Shown here: positions 17,870 through 25,755 of the stretch, in pieces | How positions within the stretch are numbered: position 1 is the stretch's first letter | Layout: each line of letters opens with the position of its first letter | Source: Nitrosopumilales archaeon | GTDB lineage: Archaea; Thermoproteota; Nitrososphaeria; Nitrososphaerales; Nitrosopumilaceae | Length of the DNA: 42,673 nucleotides | Assembly: GCA_900299125.1 (NCBI GenBank) | Contig: OMIR01000064.1 | Span: forward strand, 1 to 42,673 | Reading direction: 5' to 3' | The notes under the pieces: generated by a model | Databases searched by the model: none | What the model was told of the DNA's origin: nothing | Seen by the model: only the letters and a program-made list of their open reading frames with translations | Translations under genes and position numbers: made by a program

Positions 17870-19024
17870 TTAGTGTGTCTGAATTTGTTCAAAATCAAAT
17901 TGAGTCAACATGCATTTGTTAGATATTAGATCAGAGACATTTGGAAAAACATTTTCCCCGTTAACAAAATGCTTTAAAGGAATTCCCCCATCGATTCTCA
18001 TTTCGACTATAAATGAATTCGGAGAAGTGACTGTATATTTTACTGAATAAATTTTCTTTTCGGAACGTTTTCCTGATTTTTCATAAATAGCAATAGTACC
18101 AACTAGATCATCTAATTTTACAATACTATCATGAGTTATTGGATGTTCAGTCTCAATATCGAGCTTGACACTAGATTGAAATGGAATTGGTCCAAAAGGA
18201 ATTTTTGGAATTTGTTTTAGTGCATAGATTTTGATCTTGTCCAAGTTAATGGTCTTTGGTAAGACAAGTTTCCTTTTTTTAGGATTTACTAGTCTTGCAA
18301 AAAATGGTCTGCCTTTTCCCATAACAAGACTAGATGAATCCTCTCCACCAATCCATGTGATCTTTGCTTGTAGTGCACCAAACTTGTCAAAAAAATATTT
18401 AGACATTAATCCTTCCACACTATCAAATTCTGTCATCCCATGTTTTCCGCAAGTAACACAGCCCTTGCCAAGACAATTTGAGCAGGGTTTTTGCTTTTGT
18501 GAAATTCCGCGTATTGTTTTGGTATATCTGCCTGAAAGATATACGGATTTAGAGTTAATTTCACATGACTCTGATTTAAAATCAATTGTGAGTGTTATGT
18601 CTGGTTCACGAATACTAGGTGCTCGTTTTGTTTTACGAGAAAATAATTTGGTGAGTTCTTTAGTTATGTTTGTTTTAATTCCATCAATTCCTTTGAGTTT
18701 AAACTGAGATCTTATTTGATCGTCCCTATCCAAAAAAGATGGCTTGATTTTAGTACCTATTAGGAATGAACGATATTGATATTCAGATGACACATCAGAC
18801 ATTTTTTCAATATAAAAGGGCAATTTTTCAAAAATATTTTTACAGATATGACATTTCTTGTTTTGAATTCTCAATTTTTTATGGATTTTTTTGCCTAGCC
18901 AACTATATGATTTGAGATTGAGTTTTTTGGCAAACATTCTTCCAAGACAATAGTCGCATAAATCATACTCTGAGAGTATTTTTTTTGATAAGAGTATAAC
19001 AGATGTGATTTTTTTATCCGACAA
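17870..19024 (-). CDS. pus10: tRNA pseudouridine synthase Pus10
   Basis: It makes pseudouridine 54/55 in the archaeal tRNA T loop. The 384-residue protein has the N-terminal CDYCLGRMF zinc element (Cys23, Cys26 with CHIC at 58-61), a THUMP-like middle, and the Pus10 catalytic core GGEDSSSLVMGKGRPF with candidate catalytic Asp229. The usual GRED is GGED here. An added Cys cluster (CSNCLGKGCVTC, 181-192) lies before the core. It heads a minus-strand group read with the HExxH gene. Confidence 0.92.
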   Translation of the reverse strand: MSDKKITSVILLSKKILSEYDLCDYCLGRMFAKKLNLKSYSWLGKKIHKKLRIQNKKCHICKNIFEKLPFYIEKMSDVSSEYQYRSFLIGTKIKPSFLDRDDQIRSQFKLKGIDGIKTNITKELTKLFSRKTKRAPSIREPDITLTIDFKSESCEINSKSVYLSGRYTKTIRGISQKQKPCSNCLGKGCVTCGKHGMTEFDSVEGLMSKYFFDKFGALQAKITWIGGEDSSSLVMGKGRPFFARLVNPKKRKLVLPKTINLDKIKIYALKQIPKIPFGPIPFQSSVKLDIETEHPITHDSIVKLDDLVGTIAIYEKSGKRSEKKIYSVKYTVTSPNSFIVEMRIDGGIPLKHFVNGENVFPNVSDLISNKCMLTQFDFEQIQTH

Positions 19025-19061
19025 TAACGAAAAACAAGTTTGATGATTATTAGTGGTTTGC

Positions 19062-20387
19062 TTAACCCATTCCCATTTTACGCAAGAATCCTTGCATTTG
19101 CCTGCCCTTTGCAGCCTTCATCATTCCTTTTGAATTTTTATAATTTTTTAGTAGTTCTTTTACTTCATGTTCTGGCCATCCAGAGCCTCTGGCAATTCTT
19201 TTGATTCTAGATGCATTCAGTAAATCAGGATCTGCTTTTTCTGCTTTTGACATACTTTGAATTATGTAACGCCAACGTTGGATTCTAGTTTCCATTTGTT
19301 CAACTTGATCCTCTTTTACCATGCCAGACATTCCTGGCATATTATCCAAAAATCCTTTGAGTGAACCGACTTTGGATACTTCTTCTAGTTGATAGTAAAA
19401 ATCATCCATGTTCATTTTGCCACTTGAGATTCTTTTTAGTCTGACATCATCAGCCTCGTTTTCTAGTCGCTTGGCAAGATCTAAAACTGCCTGGATATCA
19501 CCCATGCCTAGTAATCTACCAACAAATCTCGTAGGCGAAAATAACTCCAAGTCGTCAATTCGCTCACCGGTACCAATGTACATCACCTTTGCACCAGTTG
19601 CTGCGGATGCAGCCAATGCTCCACCTCCTTTGGCGGATGAATCCAGTTTTGTAATAATTATTCCTCCAACAGGTACAGTGTTATGAAATGATTCTGCTTG
19701 ATGATAGCATTGTTGCCCAATTGTTCCATCAATAATCAATAATGCTAGATCAGGTTCAGCCACTTTGCCAATTTCTTTCATTTCGTCAAGAAGATCTTTT
19801 TCCTCCTTGTGTCTTCCTGCAGTATCTATTAGCATAATATCCAAATTATGATTTTCAAAGTGTTTTAGTCCATTTTTTACAATGTTTGGCGCATCTTTGT
19901 TATTCTCGTCTCCGTAAACTTCAACTCCTGATTTTTCGCAGTTTGTTTTAAGCTGAACTAGTGCACCTGGTCGGTATGTATCTGCACCAATGACTCCTAC
20001 CTTGTAACCTTGTTTTGTGAGAAACTTTGCTAATTTGCCTGTAACAGTAGTTTTTCCACTACCCTGAATTCCAAGCATTAGTACTTTGTTTAACTTGCCA
20101 GCTTTGAATTCAAAATTATTTTCTTTACCAAGCAGGCCAGCTAGTTCGTCATATAGAATTTTGATAATGTGATCTTTGCGTGATAATCCAGGGGGAGGAT
20201 TTTCATTGATGGAGCGCTGTTTTAGATTTTCAGCTATTCTAAGGGCAAGATCAATTTTGACATCTGCTGCAAGTAAAGACTTTAAGACATCATTTGCTAG
20301 TTGTTTAATTAGTTCCTCATCAATACCGGAAGAGCTTACAATTTTTTTAATCGCTGCACGAAGTCCTGTCTTGAGGTTATCTAGCAT
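19062..20387 (-). CDS. srp54: Signal recognition particle GTPase SRP54
   Basis: It binds signal sequences and SRP RNA and directs ribosomes to the membrane. The N domain (about 1-90) is followed by the G domain with P-loop GIQGSGKTT at 106-114, DTAGRHKEE, and [14 protein letters not shown]. The M domain lies at about 300-441, rich in Met and Gly, with the RNA-binding [11 protein letters not shown]. The 441-residue length is normal. It overlaps the upstream dph6 gene by 11 bases. Its partner SRP19 is also in the window at 30197. Confidence 0.97.
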   Translation of the reverse strand: MLDNLKTGLRAAIKKIVSSSGIDEELIKQLANDVLKSLLAADVKIDLALRIAENLKQRSINENPPPGLSRKDHIIKILYDELAGLLGKENNFEFKAGKLNKVLMLGIQGSGKTTVTGKLAKFLTKQGYKVGVIGADTYRPGALVQLKTNCEKSGVEVYGDENNKDAPNIVKNGLKHFENHNLDIMLIDTAGRHKEEKDLLDEMKEIGKVAEPDLALLIIDGTIGQQCYHQAESFHNTVPVGGIIITKLDSSAKGGGALAASAATGAKVMYIGTGERIDDLELFSPTRFVGRLLGMGDIQAVLDLAKRLENEADDVRLKRISSGKMNMDDFYYQLEEVSKVGSLKGFLDNMPGMSGMVKEDQVEQMETRIQRWRYIIQSMSKAEKADPDLLNASRIKRIARGSGWPEHEVKELLKNYKNSKGMMKAAKGRQMQGFLRKMGMG

Positions 20388-21069
20388 TATTGTTCAACTT
20401 TGCTTCCAATATTTCAAATCTTCCTCTATACCCATCCCAGAATTTTTCATATTCAATTATTTTAATTGGATTTGAGAAGATTGGACAGTTTATGATAAAA
20501 GTTTCTGCCTCGCCACCCTCAAAACTCAAATTAAATTTTGATTTTTCAGATTTTTGTATTAATTCTGCGAGATTATCTTTAGTGATTATTTTCCCAATCC
20601 ATGATGCATCCAAACCATCACATGAAATTGAAGATATTAAAAATTCAAATCCAGAATCAAGTAATTCTGTCATATACATTTTTTGATCCTTTTTCCAAAG
20701 AGGTGATATTACCTTTAGGCCCAAATCATTAGCTATTTTTTCGAATTTGTTTTTTTGGAATTCAGAGATTATACCACCATGAACAATGCCCTCAATTAGG
20801 TAATCCTTTTTTGCTTGAAATAGTCCTTGTTTAATCAACTCGATTTCATTTTGCGTATCATCTGATTTAGATTCTAAGAAAATTTGTGGGATTTTCATTG
20901 CCGATGCCTGTATTTTTGTTGCATTGATATTTGGATAATGTAGTAAATGACTTTCTGCAGACATTGTAATAATAGTGACTAGACATTTTACATCGTGTCC
21001 CATTTTTTTGGCCTGAAAAATCGCATATGTGCTATCTTTTCCACCTGAGAATAATACTGCAAGATTCAT
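20377..21069 (-). CDS. dph6: Diphthine-ammonia ligase (PP-loop ATPase)
   Basis: It catalyses the last step of diphthamide synthesis on elongation factor 2, amidating diphthine with ATP and ammonia. The start MNLAVLFSGGKDSTYA carries the PP-loop, and FEGGEAETFIINCPIF near the end is diagnostic of this family. An in-frame ATG at 21081 adds four residues, but ATG 21069 aligns with the family. It overlaps srp54 by 11 bases. About 120 bases upstream is aIF5A, another factor that carries a unique modified residue. Confidence 0.9.
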   Translation of the reverse strand: MNLAVLFSGGKDSTYAIFQAKKMGHDVKCLVTIITMSAESHLLHYPNINATKIQASAMKIPQIFLESKSDDTQNEIELIKQGLFQAKKDYLIEGIVHGGIISEFQKNKFEKIANDLGLKVISPLWKKDQKMYMTELLDSGFEFLISSISCDGLDASWIGKIITKDNLAELIQKSEKSKFNLSFEGGEAETFIINCPIFSNPIKIIEYEKFWDGYRGRFEILEAKLNNNAR

Positions 21070-21191
21070 AAAATAACTCATTCAATTGGATATTAGAGTC
21101 CTTCAACACTCATAATCGTCATCAACAATCAGATGGCTTTTCCGACCTATCATCAGGACTATTTTTAGAATTATATCTACAATATTATTTC

Positions 21192-21602
21192 TTAGCTTTT
21201 TATTCTCATTACTTTTGTACGGTCCATGACTTTCCAGTATTCAACCATTTGTCCTTGCTCTAGTTTTCCTTGAACTTCATCATCAATCATTTGAACGTCG
21301 ATGGTCTCAAATGTTTCGCTGTCCATTAGCTGAACTTGTTCACCAGTAATAGAGATTATTTGTCCAGAGCGCTTGTCAATTAGTGGTACGTGAACTTGCA
21401 TTGAGACAGGACTGACATGTGGTCTTTTCTGTCCATCAAATATTCCAACACCGACAATCCTTGCTTTTGCGGCACCGTGTTTTCCCGGTTTACTAGTATC
21501 ATATTCAATAATTCTACATGGTTCACCAGAAGGCTGATCAGAAACTGGCAAAAGAATGTATGAACCAATTTTTAATGATCCTAGTTCTGCTGGCTTGCTC
21601 AT
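21192..21602 (-). CDS. eif5A: Translation initiation factor aIF5A
   Basis: A hypusine-carrying factor that helps peptide bond formation on stalled ribosomes. The 136-residue protein has the N-terminal SH3-like domain with the loop SKPGKHGAAK, where Lys41 is the expected modification site, and a C-terminal OB domain (ITGEQVQLMDSETFETIDV). A TTAAATAA element at about 21622-21634 on the minus strand gives a short-leader promoter. Neither deoxyhypusine synthase nor another modification gene is in the window. Confidence 0.96.
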   Translation of the reverse strand: MSKPAELGSLKIGSYILLPVSDQPSGEPCRIIEYDTSKPGKHGAAKARIVGVGIFDGQKRPHVSPVSMQVHVPLIDKRSGQIISITGEQVQLMDSETFETIDVQMIDDEVQGKLEQGQMVEYWKVMDRTKVMRIKS

Positions 21603-21643
21603 AGTCTGACCATTTTTTGCTCATTATTTAATATTTTTGAAGT

Positions 21644-22249
21644 TCACTTTAATTTTTCTAAAATTGAAAAACCGACAAGATTATTCATTGTGATCCCCTT
21701 TCTACAAACATTTCGTCTTGTTTGCTCACAGTGTTTGTTTATACTCTGATGACCTTTATGACTAGAAACCTCCAGTACAACAATGTTATCCTTGTATGGG
21801 AATGTGAATTTTGGCGGCTCTGATGAGATAGAAGACATTTTACCTGTTGTTGCTTTGCTTACAAGTTCATTTTTTGATACTACTAAAGCGAGATCTGAGA
21901 CATCATCGTCTGATTTTGAATATTCTAGATAATACACTGATACAAAATTCATTTTTCCATCTACATCACGTTCAAAAAGTTCATTTCTAGTGTTAAAGAC
22001 AAAAGCCATTTTTTCTTGAGGGTTTTTTGCTAGTTCTGCGGTAATTTTCTCATCATTTTGAAATTTCGCTAACAGATAGTGGTTTGCGTAAGAAGGAAAG
22101 TAAGATTTGCTGTCCTCAGAGAATGTAGCCGTAACAAAATACATGCTGTCTATATTTTTTGATCGTTGCCAAGAATCTTTGATTTCTATAGATTGGTGAT
22201 CATGTGTGTACGCTACGCATGCATAACCGTCTAAAGTTATCTCAGACAC
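21644..22249 (-). CDS. Unknown protein upstream of aIF5A
   Basis: I do not recognise this 201-residue protein. It is soluble and mixed alpha/beta in appearance, rich in Ser, Asp and Lys, with no signal peptide and no membrane helix. Cys173 and Cys181 lie in a basic C-terminal region (HCEQTRRNVCRKG) together with several His (KGHQSINKH), which could bind metal or nucleic acid. It reads toward aIF5A with 41 bases between, and its stop overlaps the aIF5A promoter region, so it is likely a separate unit. Confidence 0.7.
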   Translation of the reverse strand: MSEITLDGYACVAYTHDHQSIEIKDSWQRSKNIDSMYFVTATFSEDSKSYFPSYANHYLLAKFQNDEKITAELAKNPQEKMAFVFNTRNELFERDVDGKMNFVSVYYLEYSKSDDDVSDLALVVSKNELVSKATTGKMSSISSEPPKFTFPYKDNIVVLEVSSHKGHQSINKHCEQTRRNVCRKGITMNNLVGFSILEKLK

Positions 22250-22346
22250 AGAAAAATACCTTCCAGATATTATTTAACAGTTTTTTGATCGTCTCAATGA
22301 GAAAATCAATATTTTCTTTGAAATTTTTTGAACTTCTATCAATACC

Positions 22347-22354
22347 TATTTAAT
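22347..22354 (+). promoter_or_regulatory. TATA box of the tRNA-Tyr gene
   Basis: TATTTAAT lies 25-32 bases before the mature 5' end of tRNA-Tyr, the standard archaeal spacing. The CC two bases earlier is weakly BRE-like. The rest of the 129-base gap (22250-22378) shows no coding frame that I can support. Confidence 0.55.
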
Positions 22355-22378
22355 AGAAACATTAGCGAATTTTTTTGT

Positions 22379-22501
22379 CCCAGCCTAGCTCAGCCTGGTA
22401 GAGCTTCCGGCTGTAGTGGTTGGCCATCGGCTAACTGAAAATCACAGCCTACTAGGCACACAGATACCGGAGTGTCGAAGGTTCAATTCCTTCGGCTGGG
22501 A
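22379..22501 (+). tRNA. tRNA-Tyr (GTA) with a 49-base intron
   Basis: The fold is complete: acceptor CCCAGCC/GGCTGGG with discriminator A, T8 A9, D stem GCTC/GAGC, anticodon stem TCCGG/CCGGA, T stem GAAGG/CCTTC with loop TTCAATT. The anticodon GTA is at 22413-22415. The intron is 22417-22465 between positions 37 and 38. A bulge-helix-bulge is visible: core CTGT (22411-22414) pairs with ACAG (22460-22463), each followed by a 3-base bulge containing the cut site. C1-G72 fits archaeal tRNA-Tyr identity. CCA is not encoded. Confidence 0.96.
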
Positions 22502-22505
22502 CTAC

Positions 22506-22524
22506 ATTCTTTATTTTCTACTTT
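22506..22524 (+). terminator. T-rich terminator after tRNA-Tyr
   Basis: The stretch TTCTTTATTTTCTACTTT directly follows the tRNA 3' end. Runs of T on the coding strand are the usual archaeal intrinsic termination signal. No hairpin is needed or seen. Confidence 0.4.
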
Positions 22525-22557
22525 AGATTATTATCCAAGTTATTTGGAAGTAATTTA

Positions 22558-22929
22558 TTGGAAAAATCAAAGTTTTGTACATCAATAGCATGTATGGATG
22601 GAAGGATACAGATTCCAATTACATCATGGCTAAAGAAAAATTACGGTGTTGATTATGTCGATACAATCACCGAACCAGGTATGGATAAACTATTTCATAA
22701 TCCAAGTAAGGTTGAAGAGATAAAGTCCAAGGCATTAATTTCAGTAAACGCTCATGGCTCAAAGATAATCTTGGTATCAGGACATCATGATTGTGCTGGA
22801 AACCCAATAACAAAAAAAGAGCATCTTATTCAGATTAAGGAGGCCGTATCCATAATTGATTCTTGGAATCTATCAGTCCGAGTAATTGGCGGGTGGATTA
22901 ACGAAAAGTGGGAATTAGAAATTCTATAA
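22558..22929 (+). CDS. Small beta-carbonic-anhydrase-like protein
   Basis: The 123-residue protein has the zinc-site pattern of beta carbonic anhydrases: Cys12, Asp14 and Arg16 in CMDGR, and His76 with Cys79 in GHHDCAGN. Typical beta enzymes are about 200 residues, so this is a trimmed form. If active it would interconvert CO2 and bicarbonate, the inorganic carbon used by the thaumarchaeal hydroxypropionate/hydroxybutyrate cycle. The start is TTG 22558, preceded by GGAAG at 22546-22550. The only later Met is inside the zinc motif. Activity is inferred. Confidence 0.8.
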   Translation: MEKSKFCTSIACMDGRIQIPITSWLKKNYGVDYVDTITEPGMDKLFHNPSKVEEIKSKALISVNAHGSKIILVSGHHDCAGNPITKKEHLIQIKEAVSIIDSWNLSVRVIGGWINEKWELEIL

Positions 22930-23077
22930 AATTTTAGAGTTTTTAGACATAATTTACAAAACATCAAAAGTTTGGGCACTAATTAAGATCAGTAAATTTA
23001 GAAAATTTGTCATTTTATTTTTGATACTTAACATTGTTAATCATTTACTAAATACTAAATTTACAAATAGAACATGT

Positions 23078-23542
23078 TTGTCAAAACAAAAAAAAGTTCC
23101 CAAGATTAGAAAAAAAGCAATAATTGTAATTCTCGGGTTCATTATCTTGGGCTCTATTGGAGGATATGCCTGGATAAACTCAATGATTCCGGTAAATGGT
23201 AGTGCCCCAGTATTTGGATTTGGCGAAAATATTGTAATCACCACAAAAAATAGTGAGAAGGGTTTTGTATTTGCATCACAAACAAATGGTAAAAAGAGTA
23301 TAGGTCCAATGCATGTATCACCAACAATTCAGCTCTCAAAAGGACAGTTAGCAACTGTTCGCATTATGAATGAAGATAAATCCTCAAAACATAATTTCAA
23401 CATAGATGAATTTAATGTGCACAGTCGTGATTTAGGATATTTTGAACCTCAATCAATAACATTCATTGCTGACAAGAATGGGACTTTTCACTATCATTGT
23501 ACAATTCATCCCGAAATGAATGGAGAGCTCATCATAGAGTAA
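23078..23542 (+). CDS. Membrane-anchored cupredoxin (plastocyanin-like blue copper protein)
   Basis: Numbered from TTG 23078, residues 1-13 are basic and about 13-34 form one membrane helix, leaving a copper domain outside the cell. The type 1 copper ligands are clear: His105 in SKHNF, then Cys141, His144 and Met147 in HCTIHPEM. Small blue copper proteins stand in for cytochrome c electron carriers in ammonia-oxidising thaumarchaea, so a role in electron transfer is likely. The frame opens at TTG 23021. The later TTG puts the basic segment next to the helix, but the start is not certain. Confidence 0.88.
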   Translation: MSKQKKVPKIRKKAIIVILGFIILGSIGGYAWINSMIPVNGSAPVFGFGENIVITTKNSEKGFVFASQTNGKKSIGPMHVSPTIQLSKGQLATVRIMNEDKSSKHNFNIDEFNVHSRDLGYFEPQSITFIADKNGTFHYHCTIHPEMNGELIIE

Positions 23543-23569
23543 TTATTTAAGAGAATTAAGCAGACCAAT

Positions 23570-23959
23570 ATGTCAAACTCGGAAGACTCTAAACGATTCA
23601 GTGTGGTTGAGATAATAGAAAGTTTTATCACTAAAATCAACAAAATTCAAAAAACTCTTGTAGGAATTTCCATGTCTTCTTTGATACTAGCTCCCTTGGC
23701 AATTGGATTATCAATTTATTTAATTTTACATCCTCATTTCTTTTTTATTTTAGACGAATATGATGAATTTGGTCTCTTTCTTGGAATTTCACTTTCTATA
23801 ATTATCGCTGTCTCAATAACATGGTTTGCTTTAGGTATTCGTCAATATTCAATGTTGAAATCTTGGAATGCCAAGTATTCAAATTATATTCAAAAAAAAG
23901 AGCACATAGATAAGACAATTTCTTCAGAGTTTAGCCTAGACGAAGATCAAGAAACTTAG
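23570..23959 (+). CDS. Two-helix membrane protein of unknown function
   Basis: I do not recognise a family. The 129-residue protein has an amphipathic N-terminus (VVEIIESFITKINKIQK), two membrane helices at about 31-58 and 68-90, and a charged C-terminal tail that should be cytoplasmic. It starts 28 bases after the cupredoxin and may be cotranscribed with it. Its last 24 bases overlap the convergent winged-helix gene, the longest convergent overlap in the window. Confidence 0.72.
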   Translation: MSNSEDSKRFSVVEIIESFITKINKIQKTLVGISMSSLILAPLAIGLSIYLILHPHFFFILDEYDEFGLFLGISLSIIIAVSITWFALGIRQYSMLKSWNAKYSNYIQKKEHIDKTISSEFSLDEDQET

Positions 23960-24265
23960 ATTGCTTTTATTAGAATCAATTGGTTTTCTTGGGAATAGTT
24001 CTTCGTAAGGCTCTATTATCATTCTACAAAAATCCAAACCCTTGGCAGTTGCTTGGTAAACTGTAATTACTCTCTTGCCTTCTTCTATTAGAGATTTTGA
24101 TATGAATCCTTTAACTTCAAGACTATCTAGAATGTATTTGTGTTTTTTTAGATTAAGGCCGCTATAACTTACAAGAGTTGTTTGATTGAGCGAACCATAT
24201 TCAGCAAGAAGACTAATGATATCTTTTATGATGTATATTTTTTCTCGATATGTTTTATTTGGCAA
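23936..24265 (-). CDS. Winged-helix DNA-binding protein
   Basis: The 109-residue protein has the helix-turn-helix pattern common in archaeal ArnR1-like regulators: IISLLAEYGSLNQTTLVSYSG, a recognition-helix region, then LEVKGFISKSLIEEGKRVITVY as the wing, followed by ATAKGLDFCRMI. Such proteins are probable transcription factors. The target is unknown. The convergent cupredoxin/membrane pair and the downstream palindrome at 24428 are possible local targets. Confidence 0.83.
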   Translation of the reverse strand: MPNKTYREKIYIIKDIISLLAEYGSLNQTTLVSYSGLNLKKHKYILDSLEVKGFISKSLIEEGKRVITVYQATAKGLDFCRMIIEPYEELFPRKPIDSNKSNLSFLIFV

Positions 24266-24427
24266 TAATTAAAAATTATAATTGAAGTAAATAACCTCTC
24301 AGATTTTCCTGATTTTGATTATACGTTCCTAACCAGATTATCAGATTAGAGTATAACTCTACTAAATTCTATTCATTATTTTTATGACTGAAAAATCAAA
24401 TTTGTACATATAGACACAATAAAAACG

Positions 24428-24444
24428 AGTTAACTTGGTTAACT
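24428..24444. promoter_or_regulatory. Palindromic operator candidate before the DUF1059 gene
   Basis: AGTTAAC-TTG-GTTAACT is a perfect 7-base inverted repeat with a 3-base spacer. It ends six bases before a TATAAG element at 24451-24456, which itself lies 27 bases before the ATG at 24478. A dimeric regulator here would abut the basal transcription factors. The remainder of the 212-base gap (24266-24477) holds no frame I can support. Palindromes of this size also occur by chance, so placement is the main argument. Confidence 0.45.
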
Positions 24445-24477
24445 AGACATTATAAGCGACCAATCTAGAATATTGCC

Positions 24478-24645
24478 ATGACTGTCAAGTTTGTGTGTAG
24501 AGATTATGGATTTGATTGTGAATTTGAAACGGCATCAACTGACGTTTCAGGTGCAATTGAGGAATACAGTAAACATTCTAGTGAGGAACATGGAATAGAA
24601 TATTCCAAAGAGGTCCTGATGCAATTCATAATCCGAAAAGGATGA
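24478..24645 (+). CDS. DUF1059 family microprotein
   Basis: Translation gives 55 residues beginning MTVKFVCRDYGFDCEFE, followed by SGAIEEYSKHSSEEHGIEY. The CRDxGxDC start and the central HSxEEHG segment match the DUF1059 pattern, a family of tiny predicted metal-binding proteins of unknown role. Cys7, Cys14 and the His residues could hold a metal. The TATA element 22-27 bases upstream implies a leaderless transcript. Confidence 0.85.
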   Translation: MTVKFVCRDYGFDCEFETASTDVSGAIEEYSKHSSEEHGIEYSKEVLMQFIIRKG

Positions 24646-24766
24646 TCAGATGAGTTTCCCATTTATGAATGAATATAAATGAATTTTTTACATTCAAGTA
24701 AAGACACAAGTTAAAAATTCTTTATAGATATTCTAAGATAATTTTATAGTCAGAAAAAATCCAATA

Positions 24767-25753
24767 CTAGATGAATAGTTTAATCACATACATTGCAGCA
24801 TATGACATTGTTGCACTTGCAGGAATTGTAATTATCCAAGCCCAAACAATCCTTTTTCCAATCCCCCATCTGACTGCGGTTAATCTTCTAACAGAACCAG
24901 CACCCATAATCGAGCCGGAAATACCATGAGTTGTGCTAGCAGGTATTCCAGCATGTGCAAGTATTGCAAGAATTGTTGCGCCGCCAGTTTCTGCAGCAAA
25001 TCCTTGATAAGGTTTGAGTTGCGTGATTTTTACTGCCATGGTTTTAACAATTCTCCACCCTCCAAAGAAAGTTCCTAGTCCGATTGCAAGAGCTGCCATC
25101 ATAATTACATAGAATGGAATCTCAAAATTGGGAGTTATTCCTTCAGTGAATAAAATTAATGCGATTATACCCATCGTTTTTTGTCCGTCATTTGCTCCAT
25201 GAGTTAGAGAAAAATATGTGGATGATACTAGTTGGAGTCGTCCGAATATGGAGTTGACCTTACCAGGTCTTCTTTTTGCAAATACAGTAATTATCAAGGT
25301 TGCAAGGGCAAAGGCAACAATAAAACCTACTACTGGTGAGACAATAATTCCCACAATTACCTTTTCTAATCCTCCAAAGATTATCGCATTAGTACCAACA
25401 CCAGCAATTCCTGAGCCAATAATTCCTCCAATTAATGCATGACTACTTGATGATGGGAATCCCCAAATCCAAGTAACCAGATTCCAGATAATCGCTCCAA
25501 TTAGTGCACCGATTATAATATGAATAGTTACAAAATCTGGATTGATGATCCCTTTTCCCACGGTAGTTGCTACAGCAACACCAAACAAGAAAGGTCCAAC
25601 AAAATTAGCTGCAGCGGCAAGACTTACTGCCTGAAGGGGTTTGAGAATTCTTGTCCCAACAACAGTTGCAATTGAATTTGCTGCATCATGAAAACCATTG
25701 ATAAAATCAAAGAATAGCGCAGTCAGTATTGCAGTTATTGCAAGCTCATACAT
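24767..25753 (-). CDS. pit: Inorganic phosphate transporter, PiT family
   Basis: A membrane permease that takes up phosphate with a cation. The 328 residues are mostly hydrophobic helices. Both inverted PiT signatures are seen: FDFINGFHDAANSIATVVGT near residue 15 and TYFSLTHGANDGQKTMG near 185. The late HGISGSIMGAGSVRRL segment also fits. It follows the DUF47 gene by 2 bases on the minus strand, a pairing commonly seen with PiT proteins. Confidence 0.94.
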   Translation of the reverse strand: MYELAITAILTALFFDFINGFHDAANSIATVVGTRILKPLQAVSLAAAANFVGPFLFGVAVATTVGKGIINPDFVTIHIIIGALIGAIIWNLVTWIWGFPSSSSHALIGGIIGSGIAGVGTNAIIFGGLEKVIVGIIVSPVVGFIVAFALATLIITVFAKRRPGKVNSIFGRLQLVSSTYFSLTHGANDGQKTMGIIALILFTEGITPNFEIPFYVIMMAALAIGLGTFFGGWRIVKTMAVKITQLKPYQGFAAETGGATILAILAHAGIPASTTHGISGSIMGAGSVRRLTAVRWGIGKRIVWAWIITIPASATMSYAAMYVIKLFI

Positions 25754-25755
25754 GG

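Noticed and set aside
14657-21652. A shared TTAAAGTGAACTT sequence upstream of apgM and near the aIF5A promoter
   Set aside because: A 13-base match between two places is expected several times by chance in a window this long and AT-rich, and the second copy also encodes the end of a protein.
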